Source: Streptomyces umbrinus (GTDB lineage Bacteria; Actinomycetota; Actinomycetes; Streptomycetales; Streptomycetaceae). Taken from it: a DNA stretch of 64,000 bases. The stretch covers positions 6,572,001 through 6,636,000 of the forward strand of contig NZ_JAUSZI010000002.1 of assembly GCF_030817415.1 (NCBI RefSeq), given 5' to 3'. Both the position numbers and the translations under genes were made by a program. This document shows positions 24,698 to 34,200 of this stretch, piece by piece. The notes beneath the pieces were generated by a model. It saw only the letters and a list, made by a program, of their open reading frames with translations, was not told where the DNA came from and ran no database searches. Each line of letters begins with the position of its first letter. Within the stretch, counting starts at the first letter, position 1.

Positions 24698-25057
24698 CTG
24701 TGGAAGCCTCAGGACTCACTCGCCGTGACCTGGGGCTTTTGCTTTTGGCGGGGTGCGGCCTGCGGCGCCGGGTGAGTGCCGTGCACGCCGGACAACTGTG
24801 CCCCGGAAAGCGCGAACGGCGGCCGGCACGGCATCCCGGAGTTGTGCGCCGCCGTTGCCGTCGTCGGCCGGGGCCTGCAGAGCCTCTGACAGGCGCACGC
24901 GAATCGGTCGGAGCGGACCGGGCCCGCCCTCGTCGTCTCGGGCTTTGGCAACATCCGGTACCCGTGGCGCTACGTGTCCGCCGCGGCCTTGCTGTGGCCC
25001 GTGCTCCCGTAGCCTTCCAACTTCCGCCGGTGCACCCACCTCAGGAAGGCCCCCCGC
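24698..25057. other. Gene-free spacer between tRNA-Thr and the biosynthetic cluster
   Basis: No gene with plausible codon use, no integrase and no second copy of the tRNA 3' end were seen in these 360 bases. It should contain the promoter of the ATP-grasp gene. Confidence 0.5.
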
Positions 25058-26233
25058 ATGTCCCCCGACCGTTCAGTCCTCCATCTCGGCCTGCGCCGCT
25101 CCCCCCTGGAGTGGCGGCCCGAGATCGACGCCGCGGCGGAGCTGGGCCACGCCGTGTACGTCCACTCCGACTCCGGCCTCGGTCACACCGGGCTGCCCGA
25201 CGACCGGGTCGCCGCCTTCACCAGGGCGGAGTCCGCCGAGGACGTGGCGGCCCGCGCCCTGCGGCAGGCACGGGACGGCGGGCACGAGCCCGCGGCGGTG
25301 CTGTGCTGGGGCGACCGGTACGTGGACGTCGCCGCCGGGGTCGCCGAGGCACTGGGCCTGCGCGGGCCCTCGGTCGCCGCGGCCGCCGTGTGCCTCGACA
25401 AGTCCGCGCAGCGCCGGGCCCTCGAACCGCACGGCCTCAACCCCCGCTGGCGCAGCGGAACCACGGCCGACGAGCTGAAGGCCGCGGTGGGGGAGCTGGG
25501 CCTTCCGCTGATCTTCAAGCTCGCCCACTCCTCGGGGGGCCGCGGATCCGCCGTGATCGACGCGGACACGGATCCGGACGAGCTGATGAAGCTGACGTCC
25601 CTCAACTACGAGGACTCCGCCGCCTTCCTGGTCGAGGAACTCGTCGACGGCAGCGAGCACTCGGTCTCCGGGCTCGTGCACGGCGGCGAGGTGGTGATCC
25701 TCGCCGTGTCCGACAAGTACCTGGCGCCCGGCGAACTCCGTACCACCACCACGGTCGTCCCCTCCGCGCTCACTCCGGAGCAGTTGGCCCGGGTGCACGA
25801 GGCGGCCGAGGGCGCGGTGCGCGCCGTGGGCATCGCGACCGGCGGTTTTCACGTGGATCTGCGCTACTCGCCCGAGGGCCCTGTCGTCCTGGAGATCGGC
25901 GCACGGCTCGGCGGCGACCTGATCAACTCCCATCTCGTGCCGCTCGCCACCGACGGCGCCACGCAGCCGTACCGCTCTCTCGTCGAGACCCTCGTGGACG
26001 GTGAACTGCCGTCCCCCGCTCCCTTCGTGACCACCGCGGCGATGCACCTGCTGCTGGTCCCCGCCGACAGTGACCTCCCGGCGCTGCTGTCCCGCCTCGC
26101 GGACCACCCGTCCGTACGGATCGCCGCCGAGTGGCCCTCCCCCGAGGACGAGGTAGTGGTGCTCGTTACGGCACAGGACCCGGACACGATCCCCGCGATC
26201 CTCGACGAACTCCGGCAGCGGACGGGACGGTAG
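25058..26233 (+). CDS. ATP-grasp ligase, L-amino-acid-ligase-like
   Basis: 391-aa ATP-grasp enzyme, first gene of the cluster. N-terminal pre-ATP-grasp Rossmann-like fold (residues 1-100); an ATP-binding Lys in LPLIFKLAHSSGGRGSAV with the glycine-rich loop; lid Glu pair FLVEELVDGSEHS; metal ligands in HVDLRYSPEGPVVLEIGARLGGD. EIGARxGG is characteristic of the BacD/carnosine-synthase-like amino-acid ligases that join an acyl-phosphate to an amine. It probably forms an amide bond on the cluster product, for example adding a terminal amino acid (inference). ATG preceded by AGGAAGG. The reaction and substrates cannot be read from sequence. Confidence 0.85.
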   Translation: MSPDRSVLHLGLRRSPLEWRPEIDAAAELGHAVYVHSDSGLGHTGLPDDRVAAFTRAESAEDVAARALRQARDGGHEPAAVLCWGDRYVDVAAGVAEALGLRGPSVAAAAVCLDKSAQRRALEPHGLNPRWRSGTTADELKAAVGELGLPLIFKLAHSSGGRGSAVIDADTDPDELMKLTSLNYEDSAAFLVEELVDGSEHSVSGLVHGGEVVILAVSDKYLAPGELRTTTTVVPSALTPEQLARVHEAAEGAVRAVGIATGGFHVDLRYSPEGPVVLEIGARLGGDLINSHLVPLATDGATQPYRSLVETLVDGELPSPAPFVTTAAMHLLLVPADSDLPALLSRLADHPSVRIAAEWPSPEDEVVVLVTAQDPDTIPAILDELRQRTGR

Positions 26234-26415
26234 GGCCACGTGCCGGACCCCGTGAACTCCCCGGACTCGCACCGTTGTCGTGCGGCGCGGAAGTCGTCAT
26301 GCCTCGCAACTGCCGCATAACAATCATGAGTTCAGGGTTCTGCCTGCGAACGGCGGGCCCGGTTGCCTATGGTGCGCGGAGCCCCTTCGCCCATGTGTTC
26401 GCAAAGGATGCCGCC

Positions 26416-26466
26416 ATGTCTGACTCTGTACGACACGAGGACGTCCTGGCGCAGGTTCGTTCGTGA
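26416..26466 (+). CDS. Possible 16-residue peptide upstream of and overlapping the MFS gene
   Basis: ATG 26416 has AAAGGA seven bases upstream and the 16-codon frame MSDSVRHEDVLAQVRS ends in a TGA that overlaps the GTG of the exporter gene (GTGA). This geometry implies real translation, either as a coupling leader for the transporter or as a genuine small peptide. No similarity to a known precursor is recognised, and the coding call is uncertain. A further-upstream in-frame extension to ATG 26299 or 26326 exists but lacks a good ribosome-binding site. Confidence 0.35.
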   Translation: MSDSVRHEDVLAQVRS

Positions 26467-27887
26467 CGTCCGGTACGGCAGCGCTTCAGGAACGCCGGTA
26501 CCGGATCCTGGTCACCGGCTACGCGATCTCCTCGTACGGCACCTTCCTCAACGTCGTGGCGCTCAGCCTGTACGTCTACGCTGTCACGGACCGGGCGCTG
26601 GCCGTCGGTGTGTTCATGGCCGTACGACTCGCCGCTGGGTTCGTCGCGGGGCTCGCCGCGGCCGCGGTCCTGGCCCGCTGGTCCGCGAAGGGCGTCATGT
26701 TCTGGGCCAACGTGGCCCAGGCGGCGGCGCTGCTCCTGCTCGTGCTGGCCCCCGACGGATTCCGTACGGGCACGCTGTTCGCCGTCTCCGCGGTGGTCGG
26801 GGCCTCAGGCACCCTGTTCATGGTCACCCTGCGCAGCTCCATCCCGGACATGGTCGGCGAGGGGCGCCACACCTGGGCCAACTCGCTGATGGTCAGCGGG
26901 CGTTCGATGGCGATGGTGGCCGGGTTCGCCTCGTCGGGCGTGGTGGTGTCACTGCTCGGCTACACCGCTGCCTTCCTCGTGGACATGGCCACCTTCCTCG
27001 TCTGCGCCTTGACCGTCCTGCTCCTCCCGATGCCCATGGGCCCGGCGCGCGGCAACGAGGAGAAGGGCAGCCAGGGCAAGGAAGCAGAGGACAGCCAGGG
27101 CAGTCAGGAAGAAGAGGGTGCCGACGGGCAGGGGCGCCGGGACGGTCGGCGGCGGGTGCCCGCCGCGCTCGTGGCGCTCGGCGCGGTTCCGGTGCTCGGG
27201 CTGATGGTGGCGCTGCGCGGTATCGACGCGCTCGGGTCCTCGTCGCACAACGCGGCGCTGCCCGTGTACTCCACCGAACTCGACGCCGACAACCCGGCCG
27301 TGTTCGTCAGCGTCTTCTGGTGCGTCTGGGCGCTCGGCAACGTCCTCGTCCAGCAGGTACTGCAGAGGTACACCAAGCGGACGGGGCGCTCGGTCGGTGC
27401 CCTGGGCTTCGGGCTCGGCACCATCGCCATGTCGGGGACCTTCATCCTGGCCTTCGCCGGGCTCCCTTGGGCCGCGACGGTGCTGGTAGCGCTGCTGGCC
27501 GGCGCGGCCGACGGTCTGACCGAGGTGTCGTACACCTCGCATCTGCAGACCCTGCCGAGCCCCCTGCGCACCCACGCCTTCGGGCTCTCCGCCACGGTGG
27601 AGAACCTCGGGTTCGGCGTCGGCATGATCGTGGTCGCCGCGGCCCTCGACGTCTTCACGCCGCTGTCGGTCGTCGGCGTCGCGCACGGTGCCGCCATCGT
27701 CCTCGCCCTGGTGTACGTGGCCCGGGTGCTGCGGGGGCGCGGAGCGGCGCAGGCACAGGAAGCGCGGGAAGCGCAGGAGGCCGTGCCGGAGAGCGAGGAG
27801 CGGGAGGGGAAGAACGGGAAGGGGGAGAGCGGTGCAGGACCCGCGCGTGGCGGTCATCGGGATGGCGCTGAGGTTTCCGGGGGCTGA
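26463..27887 (+). CDS. MFS transporter (probable exporter of the cluster product)
   Basis: 474-aa major facilitator with about 12 helices, of the MFS_3/EntS-like exporter type: RYRILVTGYAISSYGTFLNVVALSLYVY at the N terminus and RSSIPDMVGEGRHTWANSLM after helix 4. The long central loop (about residues 195-225) is extremely Glu/Gln/Gly-rich (EEKGSQGKEAEDSQGSQ), and so is the C-terminal tail. It starts with GTG overlapping the 16-codon frame; its 3' end overlaps the PKS start by 56 bases. It probably pumps out the secondary metabolite and contributes to self-resistance. Confidence 0.85.
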   Translation: MTSGTAALQERRYRILVTGYAISSYGTFLNVVALSLYVYAVTDRALAVGVFMAVRLAAGFVAGLAAAAVLARWSAKGVMFWANVAQAAALLLLVLAPDGFRTGTLFAVSAVVGASGTLFMVTLRSSIPDMVGEGRHTWANSLMVSGRSMAMVAGFASSGVVVSLLGYTAAFLVDMATFLVCALTVLLLPMPMGPARGNEEKGSQGKEAEDSQGSQEEEGADGQGRRDGRRRVPAALVALGAVPVLGLMVALRGIDALGSSSHNAALPVYSTELDADNPAVFVSVFWCVWALGNVLVQQVLQRYTKRTGRSVGALGFGLGTIAMSGTFILAFAGLPWAATVLVALLAGAADGLTEVSYTSHLQTLPSPLRTHAFGLSATVENLGFGVGMIVVAAALDVFTPLSVVGVAHGAAIVLALVYVARVLRGRGAAQAQEAREAQEAVPESEEREGKNGKGESGAGPARGGHRDGAEVSGG

Positions 27888-30800
27888 CACACCCGAGGAG
27901 TACTGGCACGACATCAGGTCCGGCGTGTCCCACGTACGGCCCTTCACGGACTCCGAGTTCGCCGCCGCGGGCCTGCCCGAGGAGCTCTACCGGGCCCCGG
28001 ACTTCACCGGAGCGAGCGCGCTGCTGCACGGCGTCGACGGCTTCGACGCCGGGTTCTTCGGGATGAGCGGCCGGGAGGCCACCCTGACCGATCCCCAGCA
28101 GCGGTTGTTCCTGGAGTGCGCTCACCATGCGCTGGAGGACGGTGGCTACGCCGGCAGGGGTGGAAGCGGCCGGTCCGGGAGCGTACGGATCGGGGTCTAC
28201 GCCAGCGTCGGCTATCGGCTCTACTCCCTGCACAGCTATCTGGCCTCCAACATCGGTGAGTCGAGCCGCGCCGACGACTGGACCACGGTGAAGCAGATCC
28301 AGGTCGGCAACTACCCTGACTTCACCGCCAACCGGGCCGCGTTCCGGCTGGGACTCGACGGTCCGGCGGTGAATGTCGCGACCGCCTGTTCCAGCGGGCT
28401 CGTCTCGGTCCATCTGGCCTGTCAGGCGCTGCTCGCGGGCGACGTGGACCTCATGGTGGTGGGATCGGCCGCCCTGCATCTGCCGCAGGTCACCGGGCAC
28501 CGCCATGTGAAGGGCTCGACGATCTCCAGGTCCGGTGCGGTACGGGCCTTCGACGCCGCTGCGGACGGCACGGTCGGCGGCAACGGGGTGGCCGCCGTGC
28601 TCCTCAAGCCGCTGGCGAACGCGCTCGCCGACGGCGACACCGTGCACGCCGTCATCCTGGGCTCCGCGGTCACCAACGACGGTGCGGACAAGGCGGGTTT
28701 CGCCGCTCCGGGTGTCGCGGGCCAGCGCGACGCCGTGCTCGGCGCGTTGGACCGCGCGGGTGTCGGGGCCGGGACGATCGGCTATCTGGAGGCGCACGGC
28801 ACCGGCACCTACAAGGGTGATCCGATCGAATTCGCCGCGCTGAGCGAGGCGTTCCGGCGGCACACGGACCGTAAGGGCTTCTGCGCGCTCGGGTCCACCA
28901 AGCCCGCCATCGGGCACCTGGACAGCGCGGCGGGGCTCGCGGGGCTGGTCAAGGCGGTTCTGGTGCTGCGGCACGGTGTTGTTCCGCCGCTGGTGAACCT
29001 GACCCGGCCCAACCCTCGACTCGGCCTCGATGAAAGCCCGTTCACGCTCCCTCGACGCGCCATGCCCTGGCCGTTGCCGGGCGACGGGCCCCGGCGGGCG
29101 GGCGTGCACTCCATCGGGATGGGCGGCACCAATGCCCATGTGATTCTGGAAGAGGCACCGGCTGTCCCGGGCCGGACTGTGGGCGCCACCGTGCCCGCAC
29201 TCCTGCCGCTCTCGGCGCACAGCCCCAAGGCGTTGGAGGAGTACGCCCGTTCCTTCCGTGACGCCCTGGTGCGGCGCCCGGACACGGCACCGGCCGACCT
29301 CCTCACGACGGCCGCGCTCGGACGCCGCCACCTGCGCCACCGGCTGGTCGTCACCGCACCCGACGTCACCCCGGCTGCCGTCTCCACGCCCGTCGATGAC
29401 CCGGCCGACAACCTTGTCGGAAGGCTCGTCCGCGGCCTCGACGCCTTCCTGGCGGATCCGGGGCGTCCCGCGCCTCCCACCGCCGCGTACCACACCGGAA
29501 CCGTGGACACCCCGGCCCCGATCCCGGTCACGCCCGCGTACGTCTTCAGCGGGCAGGGCGGCGGCCGGCCCGGAATGGCCGCGGCGCTCGCCGGCCGCTT
29601 CCCCGTGGTGGCCGACGTCCTGGAGAGGTGCGCCCGCATCCACCAGGAGGAGACCGGGGAGCCGGACTTCCTCGACCGGATCGTCGGCGGCGAGGGCCCG
29701 GAGCGGTGGGGCACCGACTTCGCCCAGCCGGCACTGTTCGCCCTGCAGGTGGCGCAGGCACGGCTCTGGCAGGCGTTCGGTGTGCGACCGTCGGCCGTCG
29801 CCGGGCACAGCGTCGGCGAGTACGCGGCCCTGTGTGTCGCGGGAGCCCTGTCGCCGGAGGACGGCATGCGGCTCGTCTGCCGCCGGGGCCGGCTCATGCA
29901 GGACACCGAACCCGGCGCGATGCTGGCCGTGTTCGCCCCGCCGGACCGCGTACGGCGGTTGCTCGGGGACATCGACGAGACGCGGTACGGGCGTCTCGAA
30001 CTGGCGGTGTCCAACGGTCCCGCGTATCACGTCGTCGCCGGTCCGCCGGCCGCGGTCGAGGCGGCCAGGGCCTGGCTGGCCGAGCACGAGGTGGCGGGCG
30101 AGCCGCTCCCCGTCGACCGTGCCTTCCACACGGCGCTGCTCGACCCGGTGCTCGACGAGCTGCGCGCCGCCGTCGGCAAGGCCGAACTCCGGCCCGTACA
30201 GGTGGAGTTCGTGAGCGGACTGGACGGTACGGCGTATCCCGTGGGCTGGCTGCCCGACGCCGACCATCTCGTACGGCAGGCGCGGCACACGGCGGACTTC
30301 CACGCCGTGCTGCGCACGCTCGCGCCCAGGGGTGCCCTGGTCGAACTGGGGCCCGGTGCGCCGCTGACCGGCATGGCCCGCCGTGCCGTGCCGGAGACCC
30401 TCTGCGTGCCGACGCAGGGCCCCGGCGCGGACACCGACGGCCTGTGGACTGCGGCGGCCCGTCTGCACTGTGCCGGGGTGGACCTCGACTGGGCGGCCCT
30501 CCTGGACGGCTGTGGGGGACGCCGGATTCCGCTGCCCGTTTACCCGTTCCAGCACCGGTCGTACTGGACCGGCCCGCCACCGCATCCCGGTCCGGCAGTG
30601 GGCCGATTACCTGCAAAGGAAGGTTCAGTGGAGGACGGCATGACCGAACAGGCAGTACTCGAACGCGTACGGGAGCTCACGGCCCGGCATCTCGGCTACC
30701 GCGCCGACGAGCTCGGCGCCGGGCAGACCTTCGTCGGCCTCGGTGCGGACTCGCTGCAACTCATCGGGTTGCTGCGGCAGTTGGAGAACGAGTTCGGCGT

Positions 30801-31239
30801 GCGGACGTCCGTCCGGGAGGTCCTTGAGGAGGCGGGCACTCCTGAGCTCACGGCCCGTCTGATCGCCGCGAGGGCGGGGCGGCCGGCTTCGGAGCCGGAG
30901 GGTGGGCACCCCGTCCAGATTGGCACGGGGCCTGCGGCCGAGCCTGCGTCTGCCGCTCCCGCGTCTACTCCTGCGGCTGCCCCTGCTTCTGGGCCTGCCT
31001 CAGCGTCGGCCCTTGCCGCAGGGCCCGCGCCCGCACCAGCGCCCATGCCTGCCGCAGCGCCCGCGGCGGCGACCGACCCGGCGCCTGTGGGCCCAGCGCC
31101 CATGGGCCCGGACCACGCGCTCCGCGCCGAGGTCGCCGAGCTGCGTCGGCAGATCGACCTGCTCGCCGAGACGCAGGCGGCCATGCTGACCCAGCTCTCC
31201 GAGGCGATAGCCCTGCTCGGCGCCGAGCGTGTCCGATGA
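27832..31239 (+). CDS. Type I polyketide synthase, one module KS-AT-ACP
   Basis: 1135 aa. KS (residues about 3-435) has active Cys186 in ATACSSG, His322 in EAHGTGT and His362 in GHLDSAAG. AT (about 565-870) has nucleophile Ser660 in GHSVGEY and RAFH with His766, the HAFH-like pattern of malonyl selectivity. ACP is at about 940-1010 with phosphopantetheine Ser974 in GADSLQ. A long Ala/Pro linker ends in a coiled-coil-like docking helix (LRAEVAELRRQIDLLAETQ). There is no KR, DH, ER or loading module, so the product on the ACP should be a beta-ketoacyl chain. GTG 27832 preceded by AAGGGGGAGAG; it lies within the MFS 3' end. The stop overlaps the next ATG. Confidence 0.93.
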   Translation: MQDPRVAVIGMALRFPGADTPEEYWHDIRSGVSHVRPFTDSEFAAAGLPEELYRAPDFTGASALLHGVDGFDAGFFGMSGREATLTDPQQRLFLECAHHALEDGGYAGRGGSGRSGSVRIGVYASVGYRLYSLHSYLASNIGESSRADDWTTVKQIQVGNYPDFTANRAAFRLGLDGPAVNVATACSSGLVSVHLACQALLAGDVDLMVVGSAALHLPQVTGHRHVKGSTISRSGAVRAFDAAADGTVGGNGVAAVLLKPLANALADGDTVHAVILGSAVTNDGADKAGFAAPGVAGQRDAVLGALDRAGVGAGTIGYLEAHGTGTYKGDPIEFAALSEAFRRHTDRKGFCALGSTKPAIGHLDSAAGLAGLVKAVLVLRHGVVPPLVNLTRPNPRLGLDESPFTLPRRAMPWPLPGDGPRRAGVHSIGMGGTNAHVILEEAPAVPGRTVGATVPALLPLSAHSPKALEEYARSFRDALVRRPDTAPADLLTTAALGRRHLRHRLVVTAPDVTPAAVSTPVDDPADNLVGRLVRGLDAFLADPGRPAPPTAAYHTGTVDTPAPIPVTPAYVFSGQGGGRPGMAAALAGRFPVVADVLERCARIHQEETGEPDFLDRIVGGEGPERWGTDFAQPALFALQVAQARLWQAFGVRPSAVAGHSVGEYAALCVAGALSPEDGMRLVCRRGRLMQDTEPGAMLAVFAPPDRVRRLLGDIDETRYGRLELAVSNGPAYHVVAGPPAAVEAARAWLAEHEVAGEPLPVDRAFHTALLDPVLDELRAAVGKAELRPVQVEFVSGLDGTAYPVGWLPDADHLVRQARHTADFHAVLRTLAPRGALVELGPGAPLTGMARRAVPETLCVPTQGPGADTDGLWTAAARLHCAGVDLDWAALLDGCGGRRIPLPVYPFQHRSYWTGPPPHPGPAVGRLPAKEGSVEDGMTEQAVLERVRELTARHLGYRADELGAGQTFVGLGADSLQLIGLLRQLENEFGVRTSVREVLEEAGTPELTARLIAARAGRPASEPEGGHPVQIGTGPAAEPASAAPASTPAAAPASGPASASALAAGPAPAPAPMPAAAPAAATDPAPVGPAPMGPDHALRAEVAELRRQIDLLAETQAAMLTQLSEAIALLGAERVR

Positions 31240-34200
31240 GTACGACGGCGGCGGACCGGGCCGCGGAACTCTCCCGGAAACTCACGGCGCAACTCGCGGC
31301 GGCCAAGCGGCACTCGGCGGCGGGGCCGCCCGGAGCAACCTCGACGCCCCCTCAGGCCCAGGCCCCGATCCCGGCAGCAACCGCACCCGCGGCCCCGACC
31401 TCCGGCGCACCCACCTCCACACCAGACACCCTCTCCACCCCCGCACAGCAACCCACCCTCCACGGCCCCCGCGTAACCCTCCCCGAAGGCTCAGGCATGG
31501 TCGGCGACGGTGCCGACGCCGGTCAGCGGGCGTACGCCGTCGAGCTGGGGCGCAGGCTGTCCGAACAGACCAGTACATCCAAGGAGTTGGCCCAGCGGCA
31601 GCGTGCCGTGCTCGCCGACAGCCGGGCCGTCGTCGGGTTCCGTCGCTCCACGAAGGAGACGCTGTACCCCCTTGCGGCCCGCTCGGCCCGGGGCGCGCGC
31701 CTGACCGACGTGGACGGGAACGAGTACACCGACATCACCATGGGCTTCGGCGCCCTGCTGCTCGGCCATGAGCCGGAGGTGGTCACGGAGGCCGTACGGG
31801 AGCAACTCGCCCAGGGCCTGCGCTTCGGCGCCCGGCCGGTCGAGGCCGGTGAAGTCGCCCAGCTGCTGGCCGACTTGACGGGCATGGACCGCGTGGCGTT
31901 CGCGGGCTCCGGTACCGAGGCCAACTCCGCCGCCATCAGGCTGGCCCGCGCCGCCACCGGCCGCGACCGTATCGTCATGTTCCGCGGCTCGTACCACGGT
32001 CACATCGACTCCGTGCTCGGCCGCCCGGGGCCGGACGGCGTGCGCGCCGTACCCGTCTCGCACGGCATCCCGCACAGCGCCGTCTCCGAGGTGATCGTCC
32101 TCGAATACGGCAGCCAGGAAGCCCTCGACACCGTCGACGCACTCGGCGACACCATCGCGGCGGTCCTCGTAGAGCCGGTCCAGTGCCGCAACCCCGCCCT
32201 GCGCCCGGTCGCGTTCCTGCGGGAACTGCGCGACCTCACGCGGCGCCGCGGCATCGTGCTCCTCTTCGACGAGATGCTCACCGGCCTGCGCCCCCATCCG
32301 CGCGGCGCCCAGCACCACTTCGGCGTCGTTCCGGACCTCGCCACCTACGGCAAGGCGCTCGGCAGCGGCTTCCCGATCGGCGCGATCGCGGGCCGCGCCG
32401 ACATCCTGGACGGAGTCGACGGCGGCTTCTGGCGGTACGGCGACGACAGCCGGCCGGAGACCGAGACCACGTTCTTCGGCGGTACGTACATGCAGCACCC
32501 GCTGTCCATGGCGGCGGCCAAGGCGGTCCTCACCCATCTCGCCGCCGAGGGCCCCGCCCTCCAGGAACGGCTCAACGCCCGCACCGACATACTGGCGGAA
32601 GGCCTGAACGAGTTCTTCAGGGCCGAGGAATTCCCCCTGGAACTCAGCCACTTCGGGTCCATGTTCCGGTTCACGCACCGCGCCGACATGGAACTGCTCT
32701 ACCAGCACCTGCTGTTGCGCGGCATCCACGTGTGGGAGTGGCGCAGCTTCTATCTGTCCACCGCCCACACCGACGCGGACGTCGAGCGCGTCTCGGACGC
32801 CGTGAAGGACTCCCTGCGCGCCCTGCGTGAGGGCGGCTTCTTCCCCACGACCCGCCCGAGCTCCAGCTTGAACCCCAGCCCGAACTCCCGCCCGCGGCCG
32901 AAGGCGACGCGCCCCCGCCCGGCTGCCGACTTCGGCGTGTACTTCTTCGGCGACTACCCGGATGCGGAGCCCGCCGGGGACGAGGGCGGCACCGTGGACG
33001 GCCGACCGAGCGCCCCCCGCCCCTCCGACGCCTACGACCAGATCATGGAAACGGCCCGCTTCGCCGACGAGCGCGGCTTCAGTTCCCTCTGGGTGCCGGA
33101 GCGGCACTTCCACTCCTTCGGCGGTCTCTTCCCCAACCCCTCCGTGCTCGCGGCCGCGCTGGCCCGTGAGACCGGCCGGATCCGGCTGAACGCGGGTTCC
33201 GTGGTACTGCCGCTGCACGACCCCGTCCGGATCGCCGAGGAGTGGTCGGTCGTGGACAACCTCTCCGGCGGCCGGGTCGGCATCGGCTGCGCCACCGGCT
33301 GGCACGCGCAGGACTTCGCCCTCCACCCGGACCGCTTCGCCCGCCGCAAGGAGATCGGCTTCGCCCACCTCGACGACGTACGGACGCTGTGGAGCGGTGG
33401 CACGCTCTCGCGGCGGACCGGTGACGGTGGGGAGACCGCGGTACGTATCCACCCGCGCCCGGTGCAGGACATGCCGCCCATGTTCCTCGCGACCTCGGGA
33501 CGGCGTGAGTCGTACGAGGAGGCGGCGCGGCGCGGTCTGGGCATCGTCACCAACCTGATGAACCAGACGGTCGCCGAACTCGCCGAGAACATCGGCCACT
33601 ACCGAAAGGCCCGCGAGCAGCACGGTCTGGACCCCGACACCGGCCGGGTGACCGTACTCCTGCACACCTACCTCGGCGACGACCACGCGACGGCACGCGC
33701 TCAGGCGCTGGAGCCGATGACCCGCTATCTGCGCTCCTCGCTGCAGATGCGCTCCGCGGCGAGCACGCTGGGCGGCGATCCGCGGGACGTGGCCACGGCG
33801 AGCGAGGAGGACCTGGAGTACCTCTTCCGCCGGGCGTACGACGGGTACTGCGACGAGCGGGCCCTGATCGGTACGCCGGAGACCTGCGCGCCCGTGGTGG
33901 ACGCGCTCTACGAGGCGGGCGTCGACGAGATCGCCGCGCTCGTCGACTTCGGCATGCCCGCCGACCTGATGCGCTCCGGGCTCGAACACCTCGACGCGCT
34001 GCGCGAGCGCCACCAGGGCGCGGGGCCCGCGGCCACCCCTCCCGGCAACGATGTCTCCGCGCCCGCCACCGACGCCCAGCGCCGGATCTGGCTCGCCTCC
34101 CAGCTGATCGGCGACCCGGCCGCGTACAACGAGATCCAGGCGGTGCGGCTGCGCGGCCCGCTGGACGCGGAGGCGCTGGCCGCCGCGGTCGACGGGCTGG

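Noticed and set aside
24624..25057. Possible att site or integrase-linked element at tRNA-Thr
   Set aside because: No integrase, excisionase or second copy of the tRNA 3' end was found in the window.
24700..26004. Long plus-strand ORF starting inside the tRNA downstream region
   Set aside because: Arg-rich shadow of the ATP-grasp gene in another frame.
27655..30585. 976-codon minus-strand ORF opposite the PKS
   Set aside because: Composition is that of an antisense shadow and the sense strand encodes clear KS and AT motifs.
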